Of a DNA stretch of 64,000 nucleotides, positions 46,137 to 58,849 are shown in pieces. This DNA is from Eriocheir sinensis (taxonomy: Eukaryota > Arthropoda > Malacostraca > Decapoda > Varunidae), in assembly GCF_024679095.1 (NCBI RefSeq), contig NC_066543.1, forward strand, positions 17,279,345 to 17,343,344, written 5' to 3'. The position numbers were made by a program, and so were the translations under genes. The first letter of the stretch is position 1, and every line of letters begins with the position of its first letter. The notes beneath the pieces were generated by a model, which saw only the letters and a list, made by a program, of their open reading frames with translations, did not search any database and was not told where the DNA came from.

Positions 46137-46760
46137 GAGGAGGAGGAGGAGGAGGAGGAGGAGGACGAGAAGGACAAGGACGAGGAGGACGAAGACAACG
46201 ACGAGGAAGAGGAGGACAAGGAGCAAGAGGAGGAGGACGAGGAAGACAAAGAATAAAAGGTAAAGAAGCGACAAGAGGAACACAAGGAAGAAGAAGAGGA
46301 GAAGAAGAGGAGGAAGAAGAAGAGGAGGAGAAAAGGAGGACGAAGAAGATGAGGAGAGGAGGAGAGGGATGGTGATTAAATAGAAGAGGAAGAAGAAGAG
46401 AGAGAAGGAGGAAAAGAATGAAAAAAAGAAGAAGAGGAGGAAGAAGAGGAGGAGAAGAGGAGGAGAAAAGGAGGACGAAGAAGATGAGGAGAGGAGGAGA
46501 GGGATGATGATTAAGAAGAAGAGGAGGAGGAAAAGAATGAGGAAAAAAGAAGAAGAAGAGGAGGCAGAGGAGGAGACTGACCTTTTATCTTCCTGTTCTT
46601 TATATTTCCTGTTCTTTTCCTTTTTTTTCACTTGAGGAGGACGAAGAAGACGAGGAGAGGAGGAGAAGCATGATGATTAAGAAGAAGAGGAGGAAGAGGA
46701 GAGAGGAAAGAGAAGAAGAAGAGGAGGAGGAGGAAAAGGAGGAGAGTGACCTTTAGCGGA
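46137..46760 (+). repeat. AGG/GAC-rich purine minisatellite
   Basis: ggaggacgaagaagatgagg recurs near 46335, 46472 and, diverged, 46635, followed each time by agaggaggaga.g.atg.tgatta. Minus-strand Leu/Ser/Phe frames are artefacts. Confidence 0.87.
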
Positions 46761-47285
46761 ACAGAGGCAGAAGAATGACCTTGAAATCGGAGGAAGCTCG
46801 CTGGTCGCCCCGATGGTTTATGTAAATCTTCGGGTGTTTTACTATTTAATCTGTACCGCGCCGACACCTGAAGGGCCGCGCCGCACCTGGGTGATGTAAT
46901 GGCGTACAGGTGTTTGCAGAGGGCAGGTATCCGTGGCGATTATTTCCCTTTTCATACTCTCTTTCTCTAAGTAAAGGTAAATTCAGACTGAGAGTGGAAA
47001 GAACAAATAATGGGTTTTGTGATCTATTCATTATCGATCTTAAAAGGGTAAACAGGAAAGGATGTAAAGGAAAAAAAAGGGAAAGTCAATGCAGTGAATT
47101 ATTAAGGTCCTAAGGCATTCAGTGTTGGGGAAGAGGTTACGCTGCTCCGGTTTGTGTATTCTTTTTTTTACGGTGAGGGAGATGGACCAAAGGCTGAAGG
47201 CAAATTTGAGTAAGTATAAGCAGAGATGCCGCTGCTGTAAAGGGAGTAAAATAAGGTGTCAACATTTTATCAAATATATTTTACC
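46761..47285. other. Unique sequence, no gene recognised
   Basis: Low-repeat DNA, GC-rich at 46850-46900 and A-rich after. A T run plus acggtgagggagatgg at 47163 weakly resembles the family A 3' end in reverse. Confidence 0.4.
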
Positions 47286-47289
47286 AAGT

Positions 47290-47600
47290 ATATTTACAGA
47301 GGTGTCTGGAGACTCCTCCCCTGAAAGAGACTGATCGTGGGAACAAGGAAGTACGGCTGAAGGATCGTTGCTCAGGACGTTACCAGGTGATCAGCGAAAG
47401 GGATGAAGGAGTGAGGATCTACGTTAACTCTTTCTCCAACATGTCTTACAGGATAGGGATGAGCTTGAGTCGAAAGCCTTGCGCATTTAGGCAGAAGGAA
47501 AGGTCAAGGGAAGCATGGAGCCGGTTAGCATATTTAGAGGAGCAGTAAACACGCAAACCCGTGATCAAAGATGGCAAAGGGTGCAACAATGCCTCGAACT
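47290..47600 (-). mobile_element. Decayed LINE ORF2 C-terminal fragment
   Basis: On the minus strand, reading down from 47546, one frame gives YCSSKYANRLHASL. Another from 47470 gives TQAHPYPVRHVGERVNVDP then HSFIPFADHLV. A third ends with SFRGGVSRHL near 47296. These are successive parts of the LINE C-terminal tail that typically reads CSSEL...THPY..RVNRY.HSFIP...LWNSLP...FKRGVSRHL. At least two frameshifts and several stops separate them. Identification relies on my memory of the family. Confidence 0.62.
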
Positions 47601-47697
47601 AAGGTTGTAAAATCTTCAAAAACGAGTTAACGAATCAAATGCGAATGTTCATTGACACTATATTCGTAAGAGTTGTTTGAATGAAGCACTAACCCTA

Positions 47698-47798
<101 letters not shown>

Positions 47799-48139
47799 AG
47801 CGTGGTATTAGTATGGAGGAAGGGAAGCAAGTAGTTGGGCACCGGCATATATTCAAAGTATCTGGTTACCGCTGCGACAGAGTGAGGCGTGTGCGTCTGC
47901 TTCAGCCTGGAGCGAAGCGACTCCCTGCCAGGCCGAAGGGAGACTAATGCTTGGAATTAACGAGATGAATGACGAACAACCAACAATCAAACAGGCCAGC
48001 ACTGAGCAAAGAGATGACAAGACTATACTTCCTTGCTGCAAATTGATTTAAAAAAGACGACTGCAAGTGAATGAACGCTCAAGTCACTACATGCACAAGG
48101 AAGCATCACAAGGAAGAAAGGAAGGAGAAAAATGAATTA

Positions 48140-48545
48140 CAAGCAAAAAAGGTTAGGTAGGAAGGAGGATGAGAAAGAGGAAGAGAAGAGAACAAGGAGA
48201 GGAGGGGGATGAAAAGAGGAAGGAGAAACAGGAACTAAATGAAGAAAATTTTACGAAGGAAGGAGGAGGAAAAACGAGAAGAGAACCGTGACAAGTTTAA
48301 GTAGGAAGGAGGAGGAGAAAGAGGAAGAGGAGAGAACAAGGAGAGGAGGGGCGTGAAAGGAGGAAAGAGAAACAGGAATTAAAAGAAGAAAATTTTACGA
48401 AGGAAGGAGGAGGAGGAGGAAAAATGAGAAGAGAGGCGGGGAAGGAGGGGGCTGAAAAGAGGAAGGTGGTGGTGAGGGAGAGAGCGAGGGAGGAAAAGGA
48501 AAAGAATGAGTGAGACCAAGAGAAGTGGAGTACGTGAGAAAACAC
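48140..48545 (+). repeat. 144-bp tandem duplication in purine-rich DNA
   Basis: gaagaaaattttacgaagga occurs at 48241 and 48385, and aggaagagaagagaacaaggagaggaggg-like blocks precede each copy by about 65 bp. Adjacent sequence to 48840 is A/G-rich. Confidence 0.88.
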
Positions 48546-49010
48546 AGGTAGCCGAGATTAAGGGGAGCCTAGTGGCCTGAAATAAGATGTCGGAGCGGAA
48601 ACGGTAAAGGAAAGAAAATAAAGAGAAAAAGAGAAAAAAGAAAATTAGAAAAATGCAAGAAAGTGTGAAAGGAAGAAATATAGAAAGAATTAAACACGAG
48701 TAGCTTGTGATAATTATTTAGTTGAGAAAGAGGAACAGTAATAAAATAAGGAGGAAAAAGATAAAATAGATTAGTGGAAAAAAAGGAAAAGAAACGAGAA
48801 AGCAGGAAAGTTGATCTAGACATTGAATGAGGAAAGAATGAGGTGAATGAAGACAGACGAGAGGAAGGAAAGACACAAACAGACAACAGCAGAGAGACAG
48901 ACAGACAGAGAAGAGACACGGGAAGAGAAGTGAAGAAAAAGAGAGACGGAGGGAGGAAGGAAGGAGGAAGAGAAGGAGAGGTCAGACATAAAGAATACAG
49001 CATTGCCCTC

Positions 49011-49016
<6 letters not shown>
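48546..49016 (+). other. A/G-rich low-complexity DNA
   Basis: Degenerate gaaag and gaggaagg words, with a GACA patch near 48895. No gene. Confidence 0.6.

Positions 49017-49081
<65 letters not shown>
49017..49081. repeat. (AC)32 microsatellite
   Basis: A pure array. Confidence 0.97.
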
Positions 49082-49085
<4 letters not shown>

Positions 49086-49179
49086 AAAAAGCACCTGCAA
49101 CTTGGGGCTCACCTCACCTGTGTTACCTGTGTGCTTTAATTAACGATTTCTGAACACCTGTCACCTTGTTTGGGAAAAG

Positions 49180-49745
49180 ATATATTTGTCTCCTTACTTT
49201 TTTTTTTATTTACTTCTTTGCTTTCCTTGGTTCTTCAGTTCTCTCTTTTTTTTTTTTTTACTCTACTTTCTATTCTATCTTTACCTCTTATATTTTTTTC
49301 TGTTCCTTTGGTTATGTGTTCCTCTGTATTCTTCCTTGTATTCCGCTTTTTTTAATCTTGTCTCTTTTATCTCACTGATCTGTTCTCGTTGTTACATATT
49401 CTATTCACTTTCCTCCTCTTTGTATTCCTCTGTTTTTTTTAATTTAATCTCCTGTACCTTCCTTATTTGATCCTTGCTACTTATTCTTTAATTTCTTTCT
49501 TTGTATTATTTTTTTTTTATTTCACCTCATCTTTACTTTTTCGGATCTTTTCCTTTATTCAATTATTTATTTTTTCCACCTCACTTCTTTTTATTTTTTG
49601 TTTTATTTTCTCTGATAATTTTATTTGATCATTAACTTTCTCCTCTGGTTCCCTTCGTTACTCATTCCTCTTAACTTCCGTTTTCTATTTGTTCTTCTCT
49701 TTTCCTTAATTTAATTCTCTTTTTTTTTCAACTCTTAACTTTTAA
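49180..49745. other. T-rich pyrimidine block
   Basis: TTTCTT and TTATTT words with several T runs. Phe/Leu/Ser frames are artefacts. Confidence 0.7.
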
Positions 49746-50014
49746 CTCTTAACGTCTAACCACCTCAAGTCAAGGACCAGTTTGGTTTCTGCTTTTATCT
49801 GTTTTTACTCCATTTTACAAACTCTTTTTGGACAGTAGCAGGTTTTTACACCGGTATTAGTGCAGTTATTTTTTCTTTCTTGTCGTAATCTGTCTTGTTT
49901 TTTATGCCCTTTACTCCTTAGGGCTTAGGCATAGTCCGTTTTGATAGGAGCAAGATTAGTGTTTTTGAAGGGCTGTCTGTCATGCTTTTCCTGTCTTATG
50001 TTCTCGTCTGTCTT

Positions 50015-50180
50015 CCATCATCCCGTCTCTTTTATACCGGTTTTCTGACTGCTTGCATCTAACCTCTCATTTAGCCACTCTTCTTTACTTCCTTAAATGA
50101 ACAGTGCTTTGCGTTTTTGTTTTTTTTGCTTTCATTTGTTTTTGCCCTTGAGCTGCTTCCTTTAATGTAAAAAATGTTCT
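50015..50180 (+). mobile_element. Dispersed repeat family A, copy 3
   Basis: Shares aacctctcatttagccactcttc, a T-rich middle and tgcccttgagctgcttcctttaatgtaaaaaa with the copies at 13960 and 27765. Its tail is followed by a CTTT array (50172-50220), a different simple repeat from the other copies. Similar T-rich, less clear sequence lies upstream at 49750-50010. Confidence 0.74.
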
Positions 50181-50220
50181 TTCTTTCTTTCTTTCTTTCC
50201 TACTTTCTTTCTTTCTTTCT

Positions 50221-50985
50221 TGTAACCATTTTCTTTGATTTTCTTTCTCTCTTTCTGGGACCATTTTCTATTTTTATCGAGGCCCAATTTTTTTCCGTCT
50301 TTTTCTGTGTTTTTGCTTCTGTCTTGAGTTCCTTGTGTCCATTTTAGTAACATTTCCCTACCTTCCCCTCCCCTTCTTTTGGCTCTTTTCCATTTTTTTA
50401 AGGAAATTAAATTCATTTTTAGATGGTTTGAGAATTTATTTTTGTTATTTCTATCACAAGTTCTGTTTGTTACCCAGGGTTTTTGTTATTTTTTTATTGT
50501 TGTATCTTTTAAGTTCCTTTCTTATGTTTCTGTTTTACTATGCTCGTTCATCTTTCCTGCATCAGTATCCAAGCTGTCATTTTTTTTTTTTTAGGCTTAC
50601 CTTCTTTTGGATTAAGGAACACAGAAGCATGTTTTCAAAGTGCTGCCTGTCGTGCTTCCTTCTCGTTTGCTCTGGCCTGTTTTTAACCGTTATCCAGTTT
50701 TTTTTCTAATTTTTCCTTATTGGTTCATGTGCTTTTGGTCAAGAAAGCAAGAATCATGTTTTAAATTACCGCTTGTCTTGTGTTCTTTATTTACGTTCTT
50801 ATCTCGAGTTTTTGTCTCATTTTTTCCCCTGTATACGGGCAATCTTTGATGTGATCTACATTTTTTTCGGGTTCGGCGCACTCTACCCCGGAAGAGGGAG
50901 AAGGAGCCATGTTGTAAAATTCCTGGTTTTGCTGTTTGTCTTACGTTCCTCTCATTCGTTCTTGTCTCTTTGGTAACATAGTTAA
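50221..50985. other. T-rich DNA, no gene recognised
   Basis: TTTTC/GTTTT-rich sequence with a near-repeat of tttttctaatttttccttattgg-type words. Frames of 67-124 codons are Phe-rich and match nothing known. Confidence 0.55.
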
Positions 50986-50994
50986 AGGTTTGCT

Positions 50995-51540
50995 TGCTTG
51001 ACCGAGGCAGGGAGGCGAGGAGGCGAGGAGGAAAGCAGTGAGGCGGGCAGACAGGGAGGCAGGAAAGAAGACAGTGAGGCAGCCAGTGATGTAGGTAAGG
51101 GAGGAGGAATGCAAGCAGGCAGGGAAGCAGGTAAAGAGGAAGGCAACGGGGACGAAAGTGAGCAGGCAGGGAGGCAAGGAAGGTAGTGAGTGAGGCAGGA
51201 AGGAGGCAAGGCAGTGAGGAAGGTAGGCAGGCACGGAGGCAAGGAGATAGGTACTGAGGCAGGCAGGGAGACAGGGAAGAAGACAGGGAGGTAGGAAAGG
51301 AGGCAGGAAGGGCAGCAGACAGGCAAGGGTGAAGGGAGTGAGGAAGGCCGTAAGGGAGGCAGGGAGGCAAGGAGGAGGGCACAGATTAAGGCAGGCAAGC
51401 AGTGAGGCAAGAAGGAAGAAACAGGCAAGGAGGGAGGAAGGAAGACAGTGAAGCAGTGAGGGAGGCAGGGAAGCAGGTAAGCAGGGAGGAAGGGAGAAAG
51501 GAAGGGAGGTGGAAGGCGAGGAGCGTGGCAGAGGCAGGTA
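50995..51540 (+). repeat. GGCAGGGAGGCAAGG minisatellite
   Basis: More than thirty degenerate copies of a 12-16-bp word such as ggcagggaggcaagg and gaggcaggaaagg. The minus strand encodes Leu/Pro/Cys/Ala-rich frames up to 221 codons, all artefacts of the repeat. Confidence 0.9.
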
Positions 51541-51649
51541 GTACATTAGCCTAATAAATTAGTGCTGTCCACTGCATTAGTATGGTCTCCTGCACGCCAT
51601 TGCTCTACCGGCCGCTGGATCACCTGTCTCCCCCACACAGGTGCTTCTC

Positions 51650-52245
51650 TGTAAGGCTATCACGTGCTATACTGGTGCTCGTTTACTACTTACACAATTT
51701 TTCCTCTTAACATATGTGTTTTTCTCCTTCAAGATTTGTTTTTCTCTATATATAGTTGCTTTTTCGTGTTTTCCCTTCAAACAGGTCTTATCTTCCACTA
51801 ATATTTTCTCCCTTTAATTAATAGGTGAAGCTTTTCAACAGGTGTTTTTATGCTTTGATAGGTGGCCTGTTTGTTTCATTATTTTTATTTGTCAGTGTTT
51901 TCCCCTCCAACAAGGTTTTTTTTTTCCCAAAGGTATTTTCTCCCTCTACCGGCAACTTTTCTCAACAGGTGATTTTTATCAATTCAACAGGGAGCTTTTG
52001 TCTTCAACATGTGTTTGTTTACTTGTGTTTTCCTTGGTCATGGTTTTTCCTTTAACAGGTATTTTTCCTTAATTAAAGACAGTTATTATTTCAGCAGGTG
52101 TTATTTCTTTCAGCAGATGGCTTTTAACTTCAATAGGGGTTTGTTTCTTGATGTTTTCCGTGGTCAAATTGTTTTTCCTTACAGTAAGTGTGTTATTTTC
52201 CTTCCATTTACGTTCATTCGTCCCACAGGCGTGTCTCCCTAATCA
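51650..52245 (+). repeat. Degenerate CAACAGGTGTTTTT repeat
   Basis: About twenty spaced copies of a T-rich word built on (t)caacaggt(g/a)ttttt, for example near 51835, 51970, 51990 and 52052, with ttgtttacttgtgttttcc.tggtca near 52015 and a related block near 52140. The unit contains cag|gt, which mimics a splice junction, so splice predictions here are unreliable. Confidence 0.72.
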
Positions 52246-52448
52246 AAAACCTGCCACATCTCGGGCGTCTTACAAGTAACAGGTATTACTTCCCCTCCAA
52301 AGCTGCCGCTCCCTAATACTTGTCTCTCCCACACCTGGCTTATCACTCGACACAGGCGACTCGAACCTCGGCGTCGGCTGGCGGGAGTGTCTCAGGGGTA
52401 ACAGAGAAGACAAAAACCTGTATCATCATCACAGCCATCATCATCATC

Positions 52449-53299
<851 letters not shown>

Positions 53300-53300
<1 letters not shown>

Positions 53301-53930
53301 CCGGCTTCTTTTTTTTTTTTTTTTTGCTATATTTGCAAAAGTAGGTATGTTGCAAGCGGGGTTTTTTTTTTTTTTTTGGCCCTGGGACTGCCTCTCCCCT
53401 CTTACCTTTGAATAAGTTCGTGAATATTCAATCTCTATTTCTATTGTGGGAGTTGATATCCAATTTCATTTCCATTATTTTTGTATTGTTAAAGTCTCTT
53501 CTCCATAATGCCATGTTGTCTGCAATAATTGGTTGATTCCCACCATGCTGTTATTTTATCCCTTACTGCAAACCTTTTATTTATTTTATTTCTCGGTTAT
53601 TTTTCAAGTGTTTGTACTGCATGAACACACCTTCAAAACAACGTCTCGATTTCTGCAAGCTTTAACGAGGTTCTATCACCTCATCTCATACCTGAAACTA
53701 TATTACAACCACTCATAAATACCTGCACGACCCCGACATTCATCTTCGTAATGCAAGACTTGAGCGGCGTCTTCGTTCCTTCGTATCCTTCTAAGTACAG
53801 CCTGCCAGACCTTCAGATATTCTATAACTGTTTTCATGAGAGTCTTGCCAACAGGTCCGGTTAAAGTTATGTGTTTTTTCGGGGGTTGAGGATCATAACG
53901 AGGTGTATTTATTTATTTTTCTATTCTTTC
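53300..53930. other. A/T-rich unique sequence with long T runs
   Basis: Two T runs (about 53308-53325 and 53362-53378) and low-repeat DNA to 53930. A 61-codon frame has no recognisable similarity. agcggggtttt...ggccctgggactgcctctcc near 53355 weakly resembles family A. Confidence 0.45.
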
Positions 53931-54129
53931 TCATATGTTGGCCGCCAAAATCGAGATAATTGCTCTCTGTCTATCTCTCTCTCTGTCTGTCTCTGCCTGT
54001 CTATCTATCTATCAATCTCTTTCAATTCACCACAATAGTCCAGATTTCGAGAGATTAGGTCAATTGAAGCTGCCTGTCCAACCTTTTGAGGCAGGAAGAG
54101 AAGATGAAGAGATGAGGGAGACGTGAGGG

Positions 54130-54132
<3 letters not shown>

Positions 54133-54188
<56 letters not shown>
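54133..54188. repeat. (AC)28 microsatellite
   Basis: A pure array, preceded by TCTG/TCTA words at 53965-54015. Confidence 0.96.
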
Positions 54189-54189
<1 letters not shown>

Positions 54190-54369
54190 GGCGCCAGTAA
54201 CGGGAGGGAAGGCCTAGAGCGCAGGGGGTACTTCTACTTTAAACAGGAATTGCTAGAAAAAATTAGGTCAATCCAGGTCAGGAAGACGACAAACCAGCCC
54301 TCAGTGTCTTCCCCCTCCCGCCGCTGAGGGAGTGATCCGAACAGGAGGAGGAAGAAGCAGGAAAAAAGA

Positions 54370-55025
54370 GAGGGAGGAAGAGTTACAGTACGAGAGGGAG
54401 GATTTCATTTTTGGGGAGTGGGGTGGCGGGGACGAAAAAGCCGGACGATTTGGAGGAAGGAAGAATATGAGCGGGAGGACGAGAAAGACGCAGGAAAATG
54501 AAAAAAAAAAGATTTACAGAATGGAATGGAGGATTTGATTTTGGGGTCGAGAAGAGGGGAAGAGAAACAGGAAGAAAGAGGAAGAACTTGATTTTTTTGC
54601 AGCGGAAAAAGGAAAATGGGAGTTAGAGAACGAGAAAGAGGAAGAAATTGATATATCAGGGCAGGAAGAAGAGAATAAAACTAAAAGAGCGGGGGAGAGG
54701 AAAAAAAATTGATATAGAGGTGGGAAGAGGAAGAGAAGAAGACTTACAGAGTGGGAGAGAAGATCTTGATTTAGGGAAGGGAGGAGAGAGAAAAATAAAA
54801 CTTACAGAACATGAGGAAGGGAGAAAGTGAGGGAGAATCAGACTTCTTCGGGGAGAGAGAAAAAGGCGAGAGTGAGTATAGTAAAGGAGGATTAAAAGGG
54901 AGAGAATAAGAGACTGAGAATGGGGGGAAATAAGGGGGATTTTGGCCTTAGAGGAAGGGAGTGGGAGAACGAGGAGGAAAAAGTAGAGAAGGAGGAGGAA
55001 GAAGAGGAAGAGGAGGAGGAGATGC
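54370..55025 (+). repeat. Purine-rich degenerate minisatellite, unit about 60-90 bp
   Basis: Blocks of the form gagggagg..ttgat(t/a)...gggg.agg recur near 54397, 54531, 54587, 54645, 54705 and 54765, several followed by acttacaga. It ends in a GGA/GAA array near 54985-55022. Confidence 0.75.
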
Positions 55026-55102
55026 AGCCTATTCCCACGACAGAGGAAAGGACTATTTTTTATTTACATTTTTTTTTCATCCTCAGTCCCACGCAAGGCT
55101 GA

Positions 55103-55238
<136 letters not shown>

Positions 55239-55337
55239 GGAGCGGGTCAGGAGGTCATCAGCATAACAAAAGGTCATCAAAGGAGAGACAGAGGTCATAT
55301 GGACGTGAGGATGACCTAAGACGGGGCGGCAATACAC

Positions 55338-55655
55338 TACCCTCCTCCTCCTCCTCCTCCTCCTCCTCCAACTCCTCCGCCTCTTCCATGCTCCTCCTCT
55401 CTTCTGTTCTTATCCTCTGCTTGTTATTTTGTTATTCCTTCTCTCACGGAACTCCTTTGGATGCGTCACCTCCAATCACAGCCTCGCCTCCTACTGCCGC
55501 CCACGCCCAAGGTCGAGTTAGGTCACCACCACCACCACCACCACCACCACCTGCGACGTGACTGAGGTTATCACGGATGTTGCAACGTAGGGCGGTTAGC
55601 AAGGCAAAGAGGAGAAGGAGGAAGAGGAGGAGGAGGAGGAGGAGGAGGACCAAAC
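55338..55655. repeat. (CCT)n, (CCA)n and (GGA)n arrays
   Basis: CCT at 55340-55368, CCA at 55525-55551 and GGA at 55626-55650. The CCT and GGA arrays form an inverted pair. Confidence 0.92.
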
Positions 55656-55734
55656 TTCATTACGCACGAGTTATTTCTTCATAAACCAGATCGAGGAATG
55701 TAAAGATTCAAGACACCATCATATTTAACCTCAT

Positions 55735-56330
55735 CCTCCTCTCCTCTACATGACTCTTCTCTTTTTCCTTCGCTTCTCTCCTCTTTCCTCATCTTCTATC
55801 TTTCCTCTAATCTCCTCCTATCATATCTCTTCTTTGATTTTTTTCATTTTCTCCTCTCTTCTCCCTCTTCTCTACTCTTTTCTCCTCTCTTTTGCTCTCC
55901 TCGTTTATCTTCACTTTCTCATTTTTTATTTTCTCTTATTCCTGTTATCGTCTCCCCTGGTACCGTTAGCTCTCATAATCTGTTCAGTTCTTACCTTTCT
56001 TGAGCCTGTCACTGGTCCTCCCGGTCACCTGTCTAGGCTACATACTCTCATTAATTACTCGCACCCAAGCCAACTTACTTTACTCCCTGCATTTTGTTGA
56101 TTATCTTCCTTTTATTCGTCTTTCTCCCTCATTCAATATCTATGTTATCTTGTGTCATGTTTTCCCTCCTGTTTTCTCCGGCCCCCTCCTACTCCATCCT
56201 CTCTCCTGCCTCATACCCCTGCCCCCTACATGCCCTCCCTTATGTATTTGCCAGCCACCCTCTCCCTCGTCTTTTCTCTCTTCCTCCAGGCCTCCTTTTT
56301 TCCAGTAACACTAGTAAATGTCAACAAGCT
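55735..56330. other. Pyrimidine-rich DNA, no gene recognised
   Basis: TCTCC/TTTC words with a less biased segment near 55960-56050. Frames up to 126 codons are Ser/Leu/Pro-rich. Confidence 0.65.
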
Positions 56331-56369
56331 TTGGCCAATGCACCAACGTTCCCCCTTAAGCGAATGATT

Positions 56370-56470
<101 letters not shown>

Positions 56471-56619
56471 ATAAAAAGAGTACATGATATTAAAGTTTGT
56501 TCCCTCAACCTTAATTTCATCAGGCAAAGAAGACGAGGCACAAAGACGGGAACAAAAACACTCCCTCTTGTAAAATATTAAAGGGAAAACATTACCTCAC
56601 ACAAGCAGCAGGCGGGGGA

Positions 56620-57095
56620 AGATAAGACAAGAGGAAAGAGAGGGCGTGGGGAGGCGAGGGGAAGATGGGGAAAAGAAGGAGGAGGAGGAGGAGGAGGAGG
56701 AGGAAGAAGAAGAGGAAGAGGAAGAGGAGGAGGAGGAGGAGGAAGAGGAAGAGGAAGAGGAAGAGGAGGAGGAGGAGGAGGGGGGGAAACAGGTTAACAT
56801 GATTGATGGAAGGAGAGGAGGAGGAGAAGGAAGAGGAGGAGAAAGAGGAGGAGGAGGGGGAAGAGTGAGCAAGGGAGAAAAAAGTGGTTAGGAAGAATAA
56901 GAAAATAAGGGAGAAGTTGATGTGGTGAGGGAGAGGAGGAACAATTAAGTGAGGAGAGAGAGGAGAAAAGTATGACGGGAAAACGATGAAATGGGAGAGG
57001 AAAGAGGAAAAAGGCTTAAGGAAGAGAGAATAGAAGAGAAATGAAGCATGAAGAAAGGAGATAGGAAAGAGAGGAAAAAGACAGAATATGGCAAT
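56620..57095 (+). repeat. (GGA)n/(GAA)n array and purine-rich flank
   Basis: Nearly continuous GGA/GAA from 56677 to 56785 and again to 56870, giving a poly-Glu frame. The rest is A/G-rich. Confidence 0.92.
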
Positions 57096-57199
57096 TAAAA
57101 AGAACTATTGAAGGATGTATTCGCCACATACACACACACACAAAAAAAAAAAACATGCAAAACAAAGAGAAGTTAAGTAAAAAATAAATTAATTAACGA

Positions 57200-57360
57200 G
57201 AACAATAACAAGAACAAGAAGACAACGACGAGAACGATGAAAAGGACAAGGGAAGAAGAATGAAAAAGTGGGAAAGGGGGAGTAGAAGGGGGGAGAGAGG
57301 AAGACGAGGAGGATGAGAGGAAGAGGAGGGGGAGAGGAAGAAGAGGGGGGGAGGGATGTT
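57200..57360 (+). repeat. Purine-rich tract with G runs
   Basis: AAGAAC/GACGA words, then GGA/GGG to 57358. Opposite-strand Ser/Pro frames are artefacts. Confidence 0.75.
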
Positions 57361-57489
57361 CCGGGTAGATAAGCACTTTGTGAGGGTAATCTTAAACACT
57401 CTTTGTGGTCACTCGCACGTCGGAAGGAAGGCGTTTTTGTGGCAGGTGGGAAGAAGTAATTAGAGGGGACAGGTGTGAGGGGAAGACAC

Positions 57490-57552
57490 GCACGCACACA
57501 CACACACACACACACACACGCTACCATATTAAAGCTCCTTGGGTGTGGCTAT

Positions 57553-57583
<31 letters not shown>
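57490..57583. repeat. Inverted pair (AC)14 ... (GT)14
   Basis: AC at 57493-57519 and GT at 57554-57582, separated by 34 bp of unique sequence. Confidence 0.92.
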
Positions 57584-57585
<2 letters not shown>

Positions 57586-57589
57586 TAAA

Positions 57590-58400
57590 TGGGCGGCGGT
57601 GGGGCCCATTCGACGCAAGACAGCCGCTGAAGTAAATATATGCATGGCCACTTAACCCCCACCGTCGACATTACGTAATAAACCAACGACACGGTGACTC
57701 TTGCCTCATTAACCCTCTAAGCAGGTGAGGACATGACGCAGCTCCTCGCAGGTGTGTCGCGGGGGAAAGAACCCACCAACATCTACCCTCTCCTCCCCCT
57801 TCCCCTCCCTTCGTGCTGCCCCGCGCATGCCGACCTAATGAAGCTGATGAAAAGGCTGGCAATTATTCGGATGATCAAGAGAAGAAAGCGACGTAACGAC
57901 ATAATGCTTTAGTTAGTATATGGAGCGATTCATTACGATAACTAGACAGGTGCCAAAGTGTTTAGGTTAGAATATCAGGCAACAGGTTCAGGCTTCGTTT
58001 TCTGTGAAGATTAAAGAGACAGGTCAAGCGCAACATAAAAACAGAGGTGCAAAATAAGAAGCAAAAAAAAAAAATTAGGTTATTACTTCCCCCTTACTCC
58101 CTCTCACACACGATAAAAGAGAGGCCGAGCAAGTGTCACATAAAAAATAAAATAAAAGGTGCAAACTAAGAAAAAATCAGGTCCAGAGGCGAGTTAATAC
58201 TTCACAGTCCCGCCTCCTCCCCCTCCCTTCCCCACCTATACCTCCATCCCTTCACCCCAGTCCTCACAGCCCCCATTCCCCGTCCCCTTCCATTGTAAAG
58301 TTCAGCCGCTTATAAAAAAGGAATCCTCTTGGTTGTTATAAAAACTCTTGTCGTTTGAACGCGGACACCTGCCGTTAGGGTGACCACTCGACATTATATT
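57590..58400. other. Unique sequence, no gene recognised
   Basis: Low-repeat DNA. gtcaagcgcaacataaaaacagaggtgc near 58023 and gtgtcacataaaaaataaaataaaaggtgc near 58133 form a weak duplication about 110 bp apart. Confidence 0.45.
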
Positions 58401-58830
58401 CTTGGAGAGTTATGCAACAAAAAGAAATTATTGACTAGCTAGAAAGAATATTACTGCATCATGTTACTCTCGATGGACGAGGGAACAAAAACAAGACCTT
58501 AAAAATATAATAAGCAAGACAGCTTGTCCCCTCTCTCTCTCCCTCACACATTCAACTGCTGTTTTACAAATGTTTTAAGGTTAAGTTAAAGCTACTTAGT
58601 ATCATCATGTTGTTTTATAGAGTTAGGTTATTTAGGAAGTTTCCAAACATTTTGCTTTGTGGTTGATGAAACAAAAAGAAAGACCTTTACAACATAATAA
58701 GCAAACAATCTATCCATTTATGCATTCAACTGCTGTTTTATTGATGCCAAAGTTGTTAAAGCTGGTTAGTCAATATCACGGTGTTGTTTTCCAGTATAAT
58801 AAATGCGCAAGGATACACAAGGATGTAAGG
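58400..58830. repeat. Diverged ~174-bp tandem repeat
   Basis: gatgaacaaaaagaaagacctt-like, taataagcaa, cattcaactgctgtttta and gttaaagct..ttagt..atatca..tgttgtttt blocks occur in order in two units; cattcaactgctgtttta is at 58549 and 58723. Part of a third unit (aatatcagtgtgttgttttcca) appears at 59302, beyond the LINE fragment and hairpin, which implies they interrupted the array. Confidence 0.78.
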
Positions 58831-58849
58831 AGCCCACAGGAGATCAGAG

